DNA of 38,004 nucleotides from Spirobacillus cienkowskii (GTDB lineage Bacteria; Bdellovibrionota_B; Oligoflexia; Silvanigrellales; Silvanigrellaceae): NCBI GenBank assembly GCA_003339605.1, contig QOVW01000081.1, positions 1 to 38,004 of the forward strand, read 5' to 3'. Shown piece by piece: positions 17,659 to 26,397 of this stretch (position 1 is its first letter; each line of letters starts with the position of its first letter). The notes under the pieces were generated by a model. It saw only the letters and a program-made list of their open reading frames with translations, ran no database searches and was not told where the DNA came from. The position numbers and the translations under genes were made by a program.

Positions 17659-19170
17659 ATGAAAAATAAAAGTTTATCATTTAAGCTTAATATTTCAATC
17701 TTAATTTTATTACTTTTAATTCTTATTGGTGCTGTGTATACAATCATCATGATTAATAAAACTCAAACATTTGCGCAAGAAACAGGGCAAGAATGGTTAC
17801 CAAGTGTGTTATCTGTTAGCCAAATGAACGAAGGAATAGGAAAGTATGCCAGAAGGATTATAGGACTTCTTACAACATCATTAATAAACACGGGTGAAGA
17901 AGAAATAAAAACAAAAGAAGAAGACATTAAAACACTCGATAAATATGCCAAAATTATTGATGAATATCTTGCAAATCATCAAAAATTTGCCGATTCAGAA
18001 AAAGAAAAATCGTTACTGAATGATATTGTAGAAAAATGGAAAATGTATGATGCCTCCTCGCGCGAAGCCATAGAAATCAATAAAAAGGGAGAAAAAGCAG
18101 AAGCAATCCGCAGCATTTTATCTAAAGGTAGAAAAGCCGCATCAGATCTTGAAGCGGCTGTTAAAAATCTTGGTGATTACAATTATAAAGGAGGTGTTGA
18201 CTCCACAGCTAAAGGAGCAAATTTAACTGCAATCACAAACATAACAATGGCGACAATTATTGGCACATCAATATTGATTGCATTATTTATTTTTAAAATA
18301 ATTGCTACTACAACAGTAGCATTGACGCATGCAATCGAAAACCTCAAACATCAAAGTGAAGCAAGCAATGACATTGCCAATAAATTAAAAGATGGATCGG
18401 ACATTTTATCGCATTCTGTCAGTGAGCAAGCATCCTCTGTGCACGAAACGACCGCAGCAATTAATGAAATATCAAGCATGGTCAATCGCACAGCAGAAAA
18501 TGCGAGAGAATAGAATACCGTTGCAAAAAATGCTTCGGATAAAGCACAAACAGGTCAAGAAACAATGAAAAATTTAGTTGAAGCAATGGAATCAATTCGT
18601 GAAGCTAACGATCAATTACAAAATATTGCCGAAATTATTAAGCAAATAAATACCAAAACAACTGTGATAAATGATATTGTTTCTAAAACAGAACTACTTT
18701 CACTCAATGCATCCATAGAATCGGCTCGTGCTGGGGAATATGGCAAAGGGTTTGCCGTTGTTGCAGAAGAAGTGGGTAATTTAGCAAAAATCAGTGGCAA
18801 ATCCGCAGAAGAAATTCAAGAACTCATCACAAAAAGCGAAGAACAAGTTATTGTTATTTTAGGCTTAACAAAAGAACGTGTTGAACAAGGGAAAAAGGTA
18901 TCACACGAAGCACAAGACTCTTTCCATCAGATTGCTGATGATATTTCAAATATGGTTAACGTCATGCAACAAATATCTGATGCCACCCGCGAGCAGGAAG
19001 TTGGCGTCAGGCAAATAGCAGAAGCAATGGGAAACATTGATAAAGCAACGCAAAAAAGCCAATCAGCGGTTGTTTCTACTGCAGAATCCTCAACACAGTT
19101 ACTCGATGAAAGTCAAAAACTCGAACATACAGCGCAAGGAATAGAATTGTTAGTTAAAGGCACAAGCTAA
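17659..19170 (+). pseudogene. Methyl-accepting chemotaxis protein 3, interrupted by an in-frame TAG
   Basis: A third chemoreceptor with the same architecture (sensor opening TGQEWLPSV, TM2 at about 193-215, tip [20 protein letters not shown] near residue 345). A TAG at 18511-18513 (codon 285) splits it into a 284-residue N-terminal part (17659-18513) and a C-terminal signalling part that could restart at ATG 18565. Both parts are in the same frame, so one substitution explains the break. Aligned to receptors 1 and 2, the stop falls where both have Ser (TCT), so TCG to TAG is likely. The N-terminal part alone lacks the CheA-binding tip. Elsewhere the reading frame looks intact, suggesting a recent mutation, a sequencing error or readthrough. 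Confidence 0.85.
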
Positions 19171-19171
19171 A

Positions 19172-20497
19172 ATGCAATGGTCTTTATTAAAATTTATAGT
19201 AATAATTATATTTTTTTTTCCTACATTTTCAAAAGCAGACTGGTGGCACCACAATAGCTTTTTAGTTGGAACCGTAGCACCAAGTGTGGGCGGTGCGTTC
19301 ACAGCCATTGCTAACACACCGGCGGCTGTTTTCTATAATCCCGCAGGAATTGTTTTTGCAAAAGAAACAGAGGTAACTGTTTCAACCAATACAGTATATA
19401 ACTCAACAATAACGCAACAAGGTTTTCTTGGCAATAACACTTCTAAATTTATATTAACTGACTCTGATTTTATTTCTGGTATTTTAGGCAGTGTGATGCG
19501 CTTTGATTTTTCTATTCCCGTTACCTTTGCTATAGCGTTATATAACAAAGATTATATAAATTTAGACAGTAACATTAGATCATTTGACTCCAATAATACA
19601 ATAAATTCAAACTTTATTCAAAAAGTACATTCTACCGATAACGTGTACGCAGTTGCTGTAGCCTTTCCGGTCTCTGAAGATATGAGCCTTGGGTTGACAC
19701 TAGGCGCTTTTAATATTCAATATTCAGAAATTCAAACAGCAATTAATATTCACGGTCCCTTTCCCAATCCAGATAGCCCAGGAAATAATTTGCATCTCGT
19801 TGAAAACTGGATTTACTACAGCGATTGGTATGTGAGAGGTCTTGAAGTTGGAATTGGAAGCATTTACAAACCTTATGAAAATTTATCTTTAGGCTTATCA
19901 GGTAAATATCGATTTATTTTAAACCAAGGAGCGAAATCAAATTTAAATGACAATTCTGTACTCACTGATATCAATTTTGTTCCACTTGGTTCAAATAGCT
20001 ACCAAGCAGAGCAATTTTTAAATCAAAACCATCCTAAAAATTTTGATAAAATTTTTGATCAATTGCCTTTTATGATTAGAGCCGGATTTGCATACAGTCC
20101 TGCAGAATTTCAAACATTATCTGGAGATATTATTTTTCACTCTAAGGCCGATTCACCAAATGGTTTTTACAGACTAAAATCTGTGTTTGATTTTGCGTTT
20201 GGTTCGCAAACAAATGTATTTGATTTGTTTAATTTTAATCTTGGTTTTTTTACAAATAATTGGTGCGGCGATCCTTCAGTAGAAGATCAGTTTATAAACG
20301 TCAATTTTAATGGCTATACAGCTGGAATAAATTATACGCGAGGAAAAACTCTTTATAGTGTCACATTTTTAACACAAATCTCAAAACCTGAAGCTGAATA
20401 TAAGTTAGAAGCATTTTATTCCACAGGAGATAATAATCCTAAAGTAAACTGGCAAAGCTTTATACTAAATTTTGGGATGTCTAGTGAAATTGAATAA
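19172..20497 (+). CDS. FadL/OmpP1-family outer-membrane transport protein
   Basis: A 441-residue predicted outer-membrane beta-barrel. A signal peptide (1-22, hydrophobic core then FSKA, cleavage before DWW) precedes a conserved N-terminal segment: VGGAFTAIANTPAAVFYNPAG at about 37-57, the FadL/TodX signature (small-residue stretch then FYNPAG). The remainder alternates polar and aromatic residues as expected for strands. FadL-type channels import hydrophobic compounds such as long-chain fatty acids or aromatics. It starts one base after the stop of receptor 3, so translation is probably coupled to that gene. A link between uptake of a hydrophobic compound and chemotaxis to it is an inference. 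It ends immediately before a convergent gene. Confidence 0.78.
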   Translation: MQWSLLKFIVIIIFFFPTFSKADWWHHNSFLVGTVAPSVGGAFTAIANTPAAVFYNPAGIVFAKETEVTVSTNTVYNSTITQQGFLGNNTSKFILTDSDFISGILGSVMRFDFSIPVTFAIALYNKDYINLDSNIRSFDSNNTINSNFIQKVHSTDNVYAVAVAFPVSEDMSLGLTLGAFNIQYSEIQTAINIHGPFPNPDSPGNNLHLVENWIYYSDWYVRGLEVGIGSIYKPYENLSLGLSGKYRFILNQGAKSNLNDNSVLTDINFVPLGSNSYQAEQFLNQNHPKNFDKIFDQLPFMIRAGFAYSPAEFQTLSGDIIFHSKADSPNGFYRLKSVFDFAFGSQTNVFDLFNFNLGFFTNNWCGDPSVEDQFINVNFNGYTAGINYTRGKTLYSVTFLTQISKPEAEYKLEAFYSTGDNNPKVNWQSFILNFGMSSEIE

Positions 20498-22720
20498 TTA
20501 TTTATTAAGCAATTCTTCAATAACTTCTATTTCAAAACTGAAATCATATATTGAGCTTTTAAAATTTTCGTATAAATTATTTTCTACATCAACACCAAAA
20601 TGATTTTCAAAAAAATTTTTAATAATTAAAATTCTGTTATTTTCATCTATAAGTTTAAATTTATACATTAATGTATTTGGAAATTTTTTTTGCGTTAAAA
20701 AATAAAGATGAAATAAATCATAGCCAATTGGACTATTTAATGATGACAAAGAAAATGCAAAATTTTCAATAAGATTATCTTTAAAATCAATAGAATCTTT
20801 TATGTTTTCATATTTTTTTACAATATCTAGGGAGTATTGTTTTAACTTTAAAAAACCTGCTACAAAAACAAAGGACAGACTATCATTGATGTTTCTGGAT
20901 TTTCTTAGCTGATTAATTGATTTTATACATGCATCATTATAGTATTTAATATTATATTTAAATAACAAAATAATGGCATTTGCTCTTACCCTATTGCTTT
21001 GATGATTTAAAAATTTTGCGATAAATGGCAAAATATTTTTATCATTTACATCCCAAAAATTTTCTATTGCATTTGCTACAACTCTTGCATCATTTGCATA
21101 CAATAAATGCATAAAAAATGGAATTATTGCATTTTTATATATTTTGTTAATAAATAAGATAATTTTATGCCTTACATATATACTCTTATTTTTTTCACCC
21201 TGAATAAACTCAACCAAGAGAAAATGAACTTTATAAGATTTGTATAAAAACAAAGCATCAACTGCAGCTGACTGTAAAAATTCATCACCTTCATTTAAAA
21301 CATTAAAAATAAAATCTATACTCTCTCTACTATTTATTTTACCAATAGAAATAATTATATTTTTCTTAACAAATTTATCAGATGTTTTATAAAATTTATC
21401 ATTTAAAAAATCTAACGAATCATAATTATTTTTTTCTCCAAGTGCCTGAATAGATCGTATATTATTATTAGCAACATTATTTTTCAATAACATTAAATGA
21501 TAATTATAATAAATTTTTTTAATCAAAACAATTAAAATAATTAATACAACCATAAAAACAAATATCAATAAATTTAAATTATAAAAAGAAAAGCTGCTTG
21601 GCACAAATAGCATTAAAGCACCAGAAATTACAACAATAACAGGAGCAAATAGACCTTCAGAGAGATTGCGTAATTTATCACTAATTTTTTCGGTAAATGT
21701 TGAAGTAAACTGTTCATAAGAATTTTGAAACAATGAATGCTCTAATACAATTTTCATAAGTTCTGCAAATGCAATAATATAAAAAGTGTAGTGTATATTT
21801 AACAAATACACCAACGCCAAAATTGAAATCGCATACAATAAATGCTGAAAAATAATTTTTGAATTTGGAAATAGATATTTATTAAAAAAGAAACTTATTC
21901 CAATAATAATCAAACTCGAATACAACTGAAATTCAGAAAAAAATTTATTTAACTCGTCTGATGTTTTAAATTTTTCTCCGGCTGCATAATTAAACTGGTA
22001 ATTAATTATAGTCGAAACAAAATAAAAAGAACAAAATATTATAATATAAAAAAAAATAACATTAAATAAATTCTTATTTTTACTAAAATTTTGGTTACTT
22101 GATAATAATTTATTGCTATTAAAATTTATTTTTTCATCATGATTAAAATCATCATTTATTTTTTTTAGTTTTTTAATGTAAAAAAATATGAAAGTTAATA
22201 TTAAAATAACAAAGAAATTTAAAACAAAGTATTTTGATATACTATAATCATAAATTAATTTATTAATTATCAAATCCGATGTAATAGCCCCAATTTCTTC
22301 GGAGATTATAAAATATGAAAAATACATTTTTGATTCAAATACATAAAAGTAGCTGTTTATTAAATTCCAATAAAGTATAATGCTTATAATAGAAAAAATG
22401 TTACTAAAAATATAATAAAACCATACATCAAAATTTTGAATATAAGTAACTTTATTATAATACACATAAAATAAAAGACAAAGAGAAATAAAAAAAAGCA
22501 AAAATAATTTTGTTTGTCTTGAATTTTTAAATACTTCAAGAATAGACATTAAATATATAAAAATAGGAGTTAAAATCGAAGATATAATTAACGCTGTTGG
22601 TAACTTATCAGCGCCTACAGAATTAATAAAAAAAGAACTCGAGCTAATTAACATTGTTTCAATAATAAACTGAAACAAATATGCCAAAATTATAAAAAAT
22701 ATAATTTTTCTATTTAACAT
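20498..22720 (-). CDS. Polytopic transporter-like membrane protein with C-terminal HEAT repeats (Npt1/Npt2- or MFS-like)
   Basis: A 740-residue protein in two parts. Residues 1 to about 410 form some 10-12 hydrophobic helices with an MFS/ATP:ADP-translocase-like layout. Residues from about 415 on form paired helices of HEAT type, for example a repeat with NHQSNRVRANAIILLFKY and another with DEFLQSAAVDALFLYKS. Fusions of nucleotide-transporter-like membrane domains to HEAT repeats are known as a family, mostly uncharacterised. The gene is strikingly AT-rich even for this window, giving a protein full of Ile, Asn, Lys, Phe and Tyr. It starts 20 bases after the spermidine-synthase-like gene and is probably co-transcribed. 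The substrate is unknown; transport of a nucleotide or of the synthase's product is speculation. Confidence 0.65.
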   Translation of the reverse strand: MLNRKIIFFIILAYLFQFIIETMLISSSSFFINSVGADKLPTALIISSILTPIFIYLMSILEVFKNSRQTKLFLLFFISLCLLFYVYYNKVTYIQNFDVWFYYIFSNIFSIISIILYWNLINSYFYVFESKMYFSYFIISEEIGAITSDLIINKLIYDYSISKYFVLNFFVILILTFIFFYIKKLKKINDDFNHDEKINFNSNKLLSSNQNFSKNKNLFNVIFFYIIIFCSFYFVSTIINYQFNYAAGEKFKTSDELNKFFSEFQLYSSLIIIGISFFFNKYLFPNSKIIFQHLLYAISILALVYLLNIHYTFYIIAFAELMKIVLEHSLFQNSYEQFTSTFTEKISDKLRNLSEGLFAPVIVVISGALMLFVPSSFSFYNLNLLIFVFMVVLIILIVLIKKIYYNYHLMLLKNNVANNNIRSIQALGEKNNYDSLDFLNDKFYKTSDKFVKKNIIISIGKINSRESIDFIFNVLNEGDEFLQSAAVDALFLYKSYKVHFLLVEFIQGEKNKSIYVRHKIILFINKIYKNAIIPFFMHLLYANDARVVANAIENFWDVNDKNILPFIAKFLNHQSNRVRANAIILLFKYNIKYYNDACIKSINQLRKSRNINDSLSFVFVAGFLKLKQYSLDIVKKYENIKDSIDFKDNLIENFAFSLSSLNSPIGYDLFHLYFLTQKKFPNTLMYKFKLIDENNRILIIKNFFENHFGVDVENNLYENFKSSIYDFSFEIEVIEELLNK

Positions 22721-22740
22721 CTATTTTTGGCCTTACAATT

Positions 22741-23610
22741 TTAGTCCTCATAGTTTTGAACAAACCTAGTTGTATTTAATATTCCATAATAGGTATTTTC
22801 ATTTAAAAACCTAAGATCTTTGCTAATTTTATTTTGAAATATATTAATAGAATCTTCAAAAGAAATTTTTTTAACTTCATTATATAACATTATAAACAAC
22901 CAAAATCCCGAATAAGAAGGAACCCAAACAGGGTATAATTTTAAATAATTAAATTCACTTTTCAGTAAATTTAAAAAATTTTGAAAATATGTATTACTTT
23001 CTAAAGGCAAAGATCCTGATTGCAAGCACATGATGCCATTTTCATTCATTATATTTTTACATTTTTTTAAAAAATCACGATTAATAAGATGGTTATCATC
23101 AAATGCCTTATCCGATAAATCATAAATTATAATATCAAATTTTTTATCCTTAGCTTTTAAAAACTCCCTCACATCATTAACTTCAATTGTGACACGCGAA
23201 TTATCAAAAACACCTTGATTGATTTCTTGAAAATGAAATTTACAAGAGTTTATCACTTCGGCATCAATTTCAACCAAATTGATCTTTTTTACAGTTTTCC
23301 ATAACAATGCTTCTCTTGCTGCAGCTCCATCGCCACCGCCCATTATGAGCACAGTCTCTGGATTTTGATGTGTTACAAAAGGAACGTGTATTAATGATTC
23401 ATGATAAATAAACTCATCAGAACTTGCGAGTTGTAATTGATTATCGAGAAAAAGAACTTTACTACCATTTAAAAATTTTAATATTCTTATATTTTGATAT
23501 TTACTAACAGATTCGTGGGTTAATTCTATAATTTTATTTCTATACAATTCACCATCAGCTAATTTTTCTGATAGCCAAAAATTATGTTTAAGAATTCTAT
23601 CAATCTTCAT
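22741..23610 (-). CDS. speE: Spermidine synthase-like aminopropyltransferase (SpeE family)
   Basis: A 289-residue Rossmann-fold enzyme of the polyamine synthase family, which transfers aminopropyl from decarboxylated S-adenosylmethionine to a diamine. The family's DEFIYHESLIHVP motif precedes the nucleotide-binding loop VLIMGGGDGAAAREAL, then NLVEIDAEV, and the catalytic region IIYDLSDKAF with both Asp residues. The usual Pro of the D-[ST]-[ST]-D-P motif is Lys here. The frame opens at a TTG (23625), but the ATG at 23610 with GGGGTG five bases upstream is preferred. That ribosome binding site lies entirely within a perfect hairpin. It is followed after 20 bases by the HEAT transporter. No speD or speA is nearby, so the exact acceptor is unknown. 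Confidence 0.82.
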   Translation of the reverse strand: MKIDRILKHNFWLSEKLADGELYRNKIIELTHESVSKYQNIRILKFLNGSKVLFLDNQLQLASSDEFIYHESLIHVPFVTHQNPETVLIMGGGDGAAAREALLWKTVKKINLVEIDAEVINSCKFHFQEINQGVFDNSRVTIEVNDVREFLKAKDKKFDIIIYDLSDKAFDDNHLINRDFLKKCKNIMNENGIMCLQSGSLPLESNTYFQNFLNLLKSEFNYLKLYPVWVPSYSGFWLFIMLYNEVKKISFEDSINIFQNKISKDLRFLNENTYYGILNTTRFVQNYED

Positions 23611-23661
23611 AGTCACCCCTAGCAATATTTTATCGAAAATAAAATATTGCTAGGGGTGACT
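23611..23661 (-). promoter_or_regulatory. Perfect 23-bp hairpin covering the speE-like ribosome binding site
   Basis: Arms 23611-23633 and 23639-23661 are exact reverse complements, with a five-base loop (23634-23638). In the minus-strand mRNA the 3' arm ends with GCUAGGGGUGACU directly before the AUG, so the ribosome binding site is fully paired. Read on the plus strand the same hairpin is followed by TTTTTG and would look like a terminator, but no plus-strand gene lies there. Alternatives are an mRNA-stabilising element or a miniature mobile repeat. Confidence 0.8.
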
Positions 23662-23700
23662 TTTTGCCTTGAAAATTATTACCTAGCACAAATTATAAAA

Positions 23701-24729
23701 TTATTTATGCAGTGTTTTTCCTTTTTCTGGGGAGGTGATTTTTTGCATAATATCACCAATAGCACCTAAAGAAGATAAAACACCTGTTGCCTCATAGGGG
23801 ATAAAAACTTTATCCGTATTTTTATGGGTCATCTGCCCAAATTGTTTTAAATATTCCATTGCAACCAAATAATTTGCTGCAACATCAGGTGAACCAAATG
23901 CGGATTTAATCAATTCTATCGATTTTGCTTGCGCTGCCGCAACATCTTCTATTGCACGCGCCTGACCAAATGCTCGAGCTATTATTGCTTCTTTATCACC
24001 AAGAGCCTGATTGATTTTTTCTTGTTTTTCTCCCTCTGATTGCTCAATACGTGAACGCTTTTCACCTTCGGCATTTAATATTTGACTTTGTTTTGCACCC
24101 TCAGCGGTAAGAACCTTTGCGCGACGTTCACGCTCTGCTTGCATCTGTTTTTCCATTGCCATTTGAACATCTTTGGGAGGAATGACATTTTTAAGCTCAA
24201 CACGATTGACTTTTAAACCCCACTTATCTGTGGCTTCATCCAATACCATTTTTAAACGAGAATTGATCACATCACGACTACTTAAAGTGTTATCCAAATC
24301 TAATTCACCAATTAAACTTCTTAATGTTGTTTGGGTGAGCTGAGCAACGGCAGTAGGCAATCCTTGAATTTCATAAGCCGCTCTTTTTACATCCGTAATT
24401 TGAACATAAATAATAGCATCAACAATAATTCCTACGTTATCTTTAGTAATTACTTGTTGTTCAGGAATGTCAATAATGACCTCTCGCAAATCAATACGAT
24501 CAACATTTGTAATCACTCCATTACGACTCCATAAAATCAATCGAGTTTGATCAATAAAAGGGATCAAAATATTTAATCCAGAATTTAAAATAGTATGAAA
24601 TTTTCCTAGTCGCTCAACAATAATACATTCTTGTTGGCGAATCACTATGACATATTTTGTGAACACATAAAAAACTAAGAGAACAACACCAAGTAAAGAT
24701 AAAAATGGTAAAAAACTTATATCATTCAT
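23701..24729 (-). CDS. SPFH/Band 7 membrane protein (QmcA/paraslipin type)
   Basis: A 342-residue prohibitin-homology protein. One N-terminal TM (about 5-25) is followed by the Band 7 domain starting at VIVIRQQECIIVERLGKFH. Then comes the long Ala/Glu-rich coiled coil typical of paraslipins (AERERRAKVLTAEGAKQSQ and following repeats of AEGEK type). The tail contains the family's ANYLVAMEYLKQF. These proteins oligomerise at the membrane and organise microdomains. The ATG at 24729 is chosen over an in-frame TTG at 24738. AAGGAG lies 12 bases upstream of the ATG, slightly far, but only three from the TTG. Its partner nfeD lies 20 bases upstream, the conserved arrangement for this family. Confidence 0.92.
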   Translation of the reverse strand: MNDISFLPFLSLLGVVLLVFYVFTKYVIVIRQQECIIVERLGKFHTILNSGLNILIPFIDQTRLILWSRNGVITNVDRIDLREVIIDIPEQQVITKDNVGIIVDAIIYVQITDVKRAAYEIQGLPTAVAQLTQTTLRSLIGELDLDNTLSSRDVINSRLKMVLDEATDKWGLKVNRVELKNVIPPKDVQMAMEKQMQAERERRAKVLTAEGAKQSQILNAEGEKRSRIEQSEGEKQEKINQALGDKEAIIARAFGQARAIEDVAAAQAKSIELIKSAFGSPDVAANYLVAMEYLKQFGQMTHKNTDKVFIPYEATGVLSSLGAIGDIMQKITSPEKGKTLHK

Positions 24730-24749
24730 AAAAGCCAATCGCTCCTTAA

Positions 24750-25205
24750 TTATTTTGTTACTTTTTCTACTTTTATTTTGTTACCTTTAACCGAAATAAC
24801 TTTTACTACATCTCCTTCTACTAACGTTTTTAATAAATTTTCATTATGAATATCGCAGTAAATATCCCACTCATCTGAAAAAATCTTAACTTTTCCGGGC
24901 TCTATAATAGATTTAAATGATTTGATAACAACTCCCTGCTGTCCTTCAAGACCTGCAATAAATGTAGAATTTACAGGTTTTAAAAACCGGGATTTTTTCC
25001 ATTTAGAAATAAAATATAACATCAAAATTGAAAATATTACAAAAACAAAAACGTGCAAATACAAACTATTAAAAAATAATGCAATGATCCCTGTTAAAAT
25101 TGAGGCCATCCCTATTGGTAACAAATAAAAGGATAATGTAAATATTTCTAAGATACAAAAAATTATTCCAATAAAAAAATAAAGCCAATACCAATCAAAA
25201 TTCAT
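24750..25205 (-). CDS. NfeD-like membrane protein (short form)
   Basis: A 151-residue protein with an N-terminal hydrophobic region of three to four helices (about 5-68) and a C-terminal OB-fold NfeD domain: GLEGQQGVVIKSF, a GKVKIFSDEWDIYC strand pair, and EGDVVKVISVKGNKIKVEKV. It lacks the N-terminal serine-protease domain of long NfeD proteins. Short NfeD proteins are genetic and physical partners of SPFH proteins, matching the gene directly downstream. Its ATG overlaps the stop of the pseudouridine synthase gene by four bases (ATGA type), indicating translational coupling. Confidence 0.88.
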   Translation of the reverse strand: MNFDWYWLYFFIGIIFCILEIFTLSFYLLPIGMASILTGIIALFFNSLYLHVFVFVIFSILMLYFISKWKKSRFLKPVNSTFIAGLEGQQGVVIKSFKSIIEPGKVKIFSDEWDIYCDIHNENLLKTLVEGDVVKVISVKGNKIKVEKVTK

Positions 25206-26308
25206 TTTTTAATTCCTTTATTTGCATTGCTTCTTTTGATACTATTTCTTTGATTTTCATCTTTTTTTTCTTTTGTAAAGTAACTATTTTTAGGGCTGCT
25301 CGATTTATTTTCTAACCTTTCTTTGGACCATGTTTTTTTATTATCACCTGATTTTTGTTTGTTTTCAGCTTGCTGTTTTTTTCTTTGCATCGATGTCTGT
25401 TGAAAGCGTTTTTCACGTCTTTCTGCTTCTTGCGCATACTCCGTGTCGTTTAGCCTAACTTTTCTTTTAAGCTTACGCATTTCAATCACTTCTTTAGGCA
25501 ATTTAGCTTTTGTTTTTTCATATTTTTCTTTGTGCATTTCTAATTTAATATTTTCTAAATACTTTAATTCTATCGGTGTGACTTCTCGAAATTTTCCTGG
25601 CTCTAACTTGTTGGGCAACCGCAATTCACCAATTGCGGTTCGAACCAGTCTGACAACACTCAAACCAAGCGCTTCGAGCATTCTTCTTACCAAACGATTA
25701 CGACCTTCTGTAACAACCAACTCAATCCACTGCCCAGTGCTATTTCCTAACTTTTCTTTATTGCCAATTTTTACAAAAATTGCTTTTGCAGGACCATCAT
25801 CAAGCATGATTCCTTTTTTTAGTTTTTCTGCATCTTCAATTGTAAAAAGTGATGATGTTAATACAGCATAAGTTTTTTCTACAGAAAATTTTGGATGCGA
25901 TAGCGCAAGAGCCAATTCGCCATCATTTGTTAACACCAAAAGTCCTTCACTACGATAATCTAAACGACCTACAGATTGGACATTTTGTGGTAATTTTTTA
26001 AGATCAAGAATATCAAAAATCGTTGCTCTTTCTTTTTCGTCTTTTCTGCTTGTAATCATCATAAATGGTTTATGAAATAGATATGTTGCTTTTGCAGGAG
26101 CAGCTTTTAAAAGTTTTCCGTGAACAGAAATACTTGCCTTTTTATTAACTTTAATACCTAATGTTTGTTCAACTTTTCCGTCTACTTTTACAGCACCTGA
26201 AGCAATTAGTTCGTCAGCTTTTCTTCTCGAAGACACACCAAATTCTTGCAATAAAACGTTTAAACGTACCAATTCATTTTTTTCTGAATTTTGCTGACTT
26301 TTTCTCAT
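25202..26308 (-). CDS. rRNA pseudouridine synthase, RsuA/RluB family, with long basic tail
   Basis: A 368-residue enzyme that isomerises a uridine in rRNA. An S4 RNA-binding domain (about 14-60, LLQEFGVSSRRKADELI) precedes the catalytic domain with GRLDYRSEGLLVLTNDG, in which D117 is the catalytic Asp. The C-terminal family motif GRNRLVRRMLEALG is also present. The last 120 residues or so are very rich in Lys, Arg, Glu, Gln and Asn and probably disordered, a common add-on in RluB-like proteins. RluB (23S U2605) is the closest match in layout, but RsuA or RluE-like specificity cannot be excluded. It is first in the rluB-nfeD-SPFH-speE run and lies just after the pdh terminator. Confidence 0.88.
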   Translation of the reverse strand: MRKSQQNSEKNELVRLNVLLQEFGVSSRRKADELIASGAVKVDGKVEQTLGIKVNKKASISVHGKLLKAAPAKATYLFHKPFMMITSRKDEKERATIFDILDLKKLPQNVQSVGRLDYRSEGLLVLTNDGELALALSHPKFSVEKTYAVLTSSLFTIEDAEKLKKGIMLDDGPAKAIFVKIGNKEKLGNSTGQWIELVVTEGRNRLVRRMLEALGLSVVRLVRTAIGELRLPNKLEPGKFREVTPIELKYLENIKLEMHKEKYEKTKAKLPKEVIEMRKLKRKVRLNDTEYAQEAERREKRFQQTSMQRKKQQAENKQKSGDNKKTWSKERLENKSSSPKNSYFTKEKKDENQRNSIKRSNANKGIKK

Positions 26309-26327
26309 AAATAATGTTTCCCAACAT

Positions 26328-26372
26328 GAAAAAAGCTCAAAACTAGCTAAATAAACCGACTAGTTTGAGCTT
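26328..26372 (-). terminator. Intrinsic terminator of the pdh operon
   Basis: In the minus-strand transcript, AGCUCAAACUAG pairs with CUAGUUUUGAGCU (one bulged base), with a loop of about 13 bases followed by six U residues (26334-26329). It lies about 30 bases after the pdhC stop and before the next gene. Confidence 0.85.
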
Positions 26373-26397
26373 CTGTGACAAATAAAACGAATTGCAA

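Noticed and set aside
14519-19170. The repeated chemoreceptor signalling regions as a mobile or phage repeat
   Set aside because: The similarity follows the conserved signalling hairpin of chemoreceptors and is explained by tandem gene duplication.
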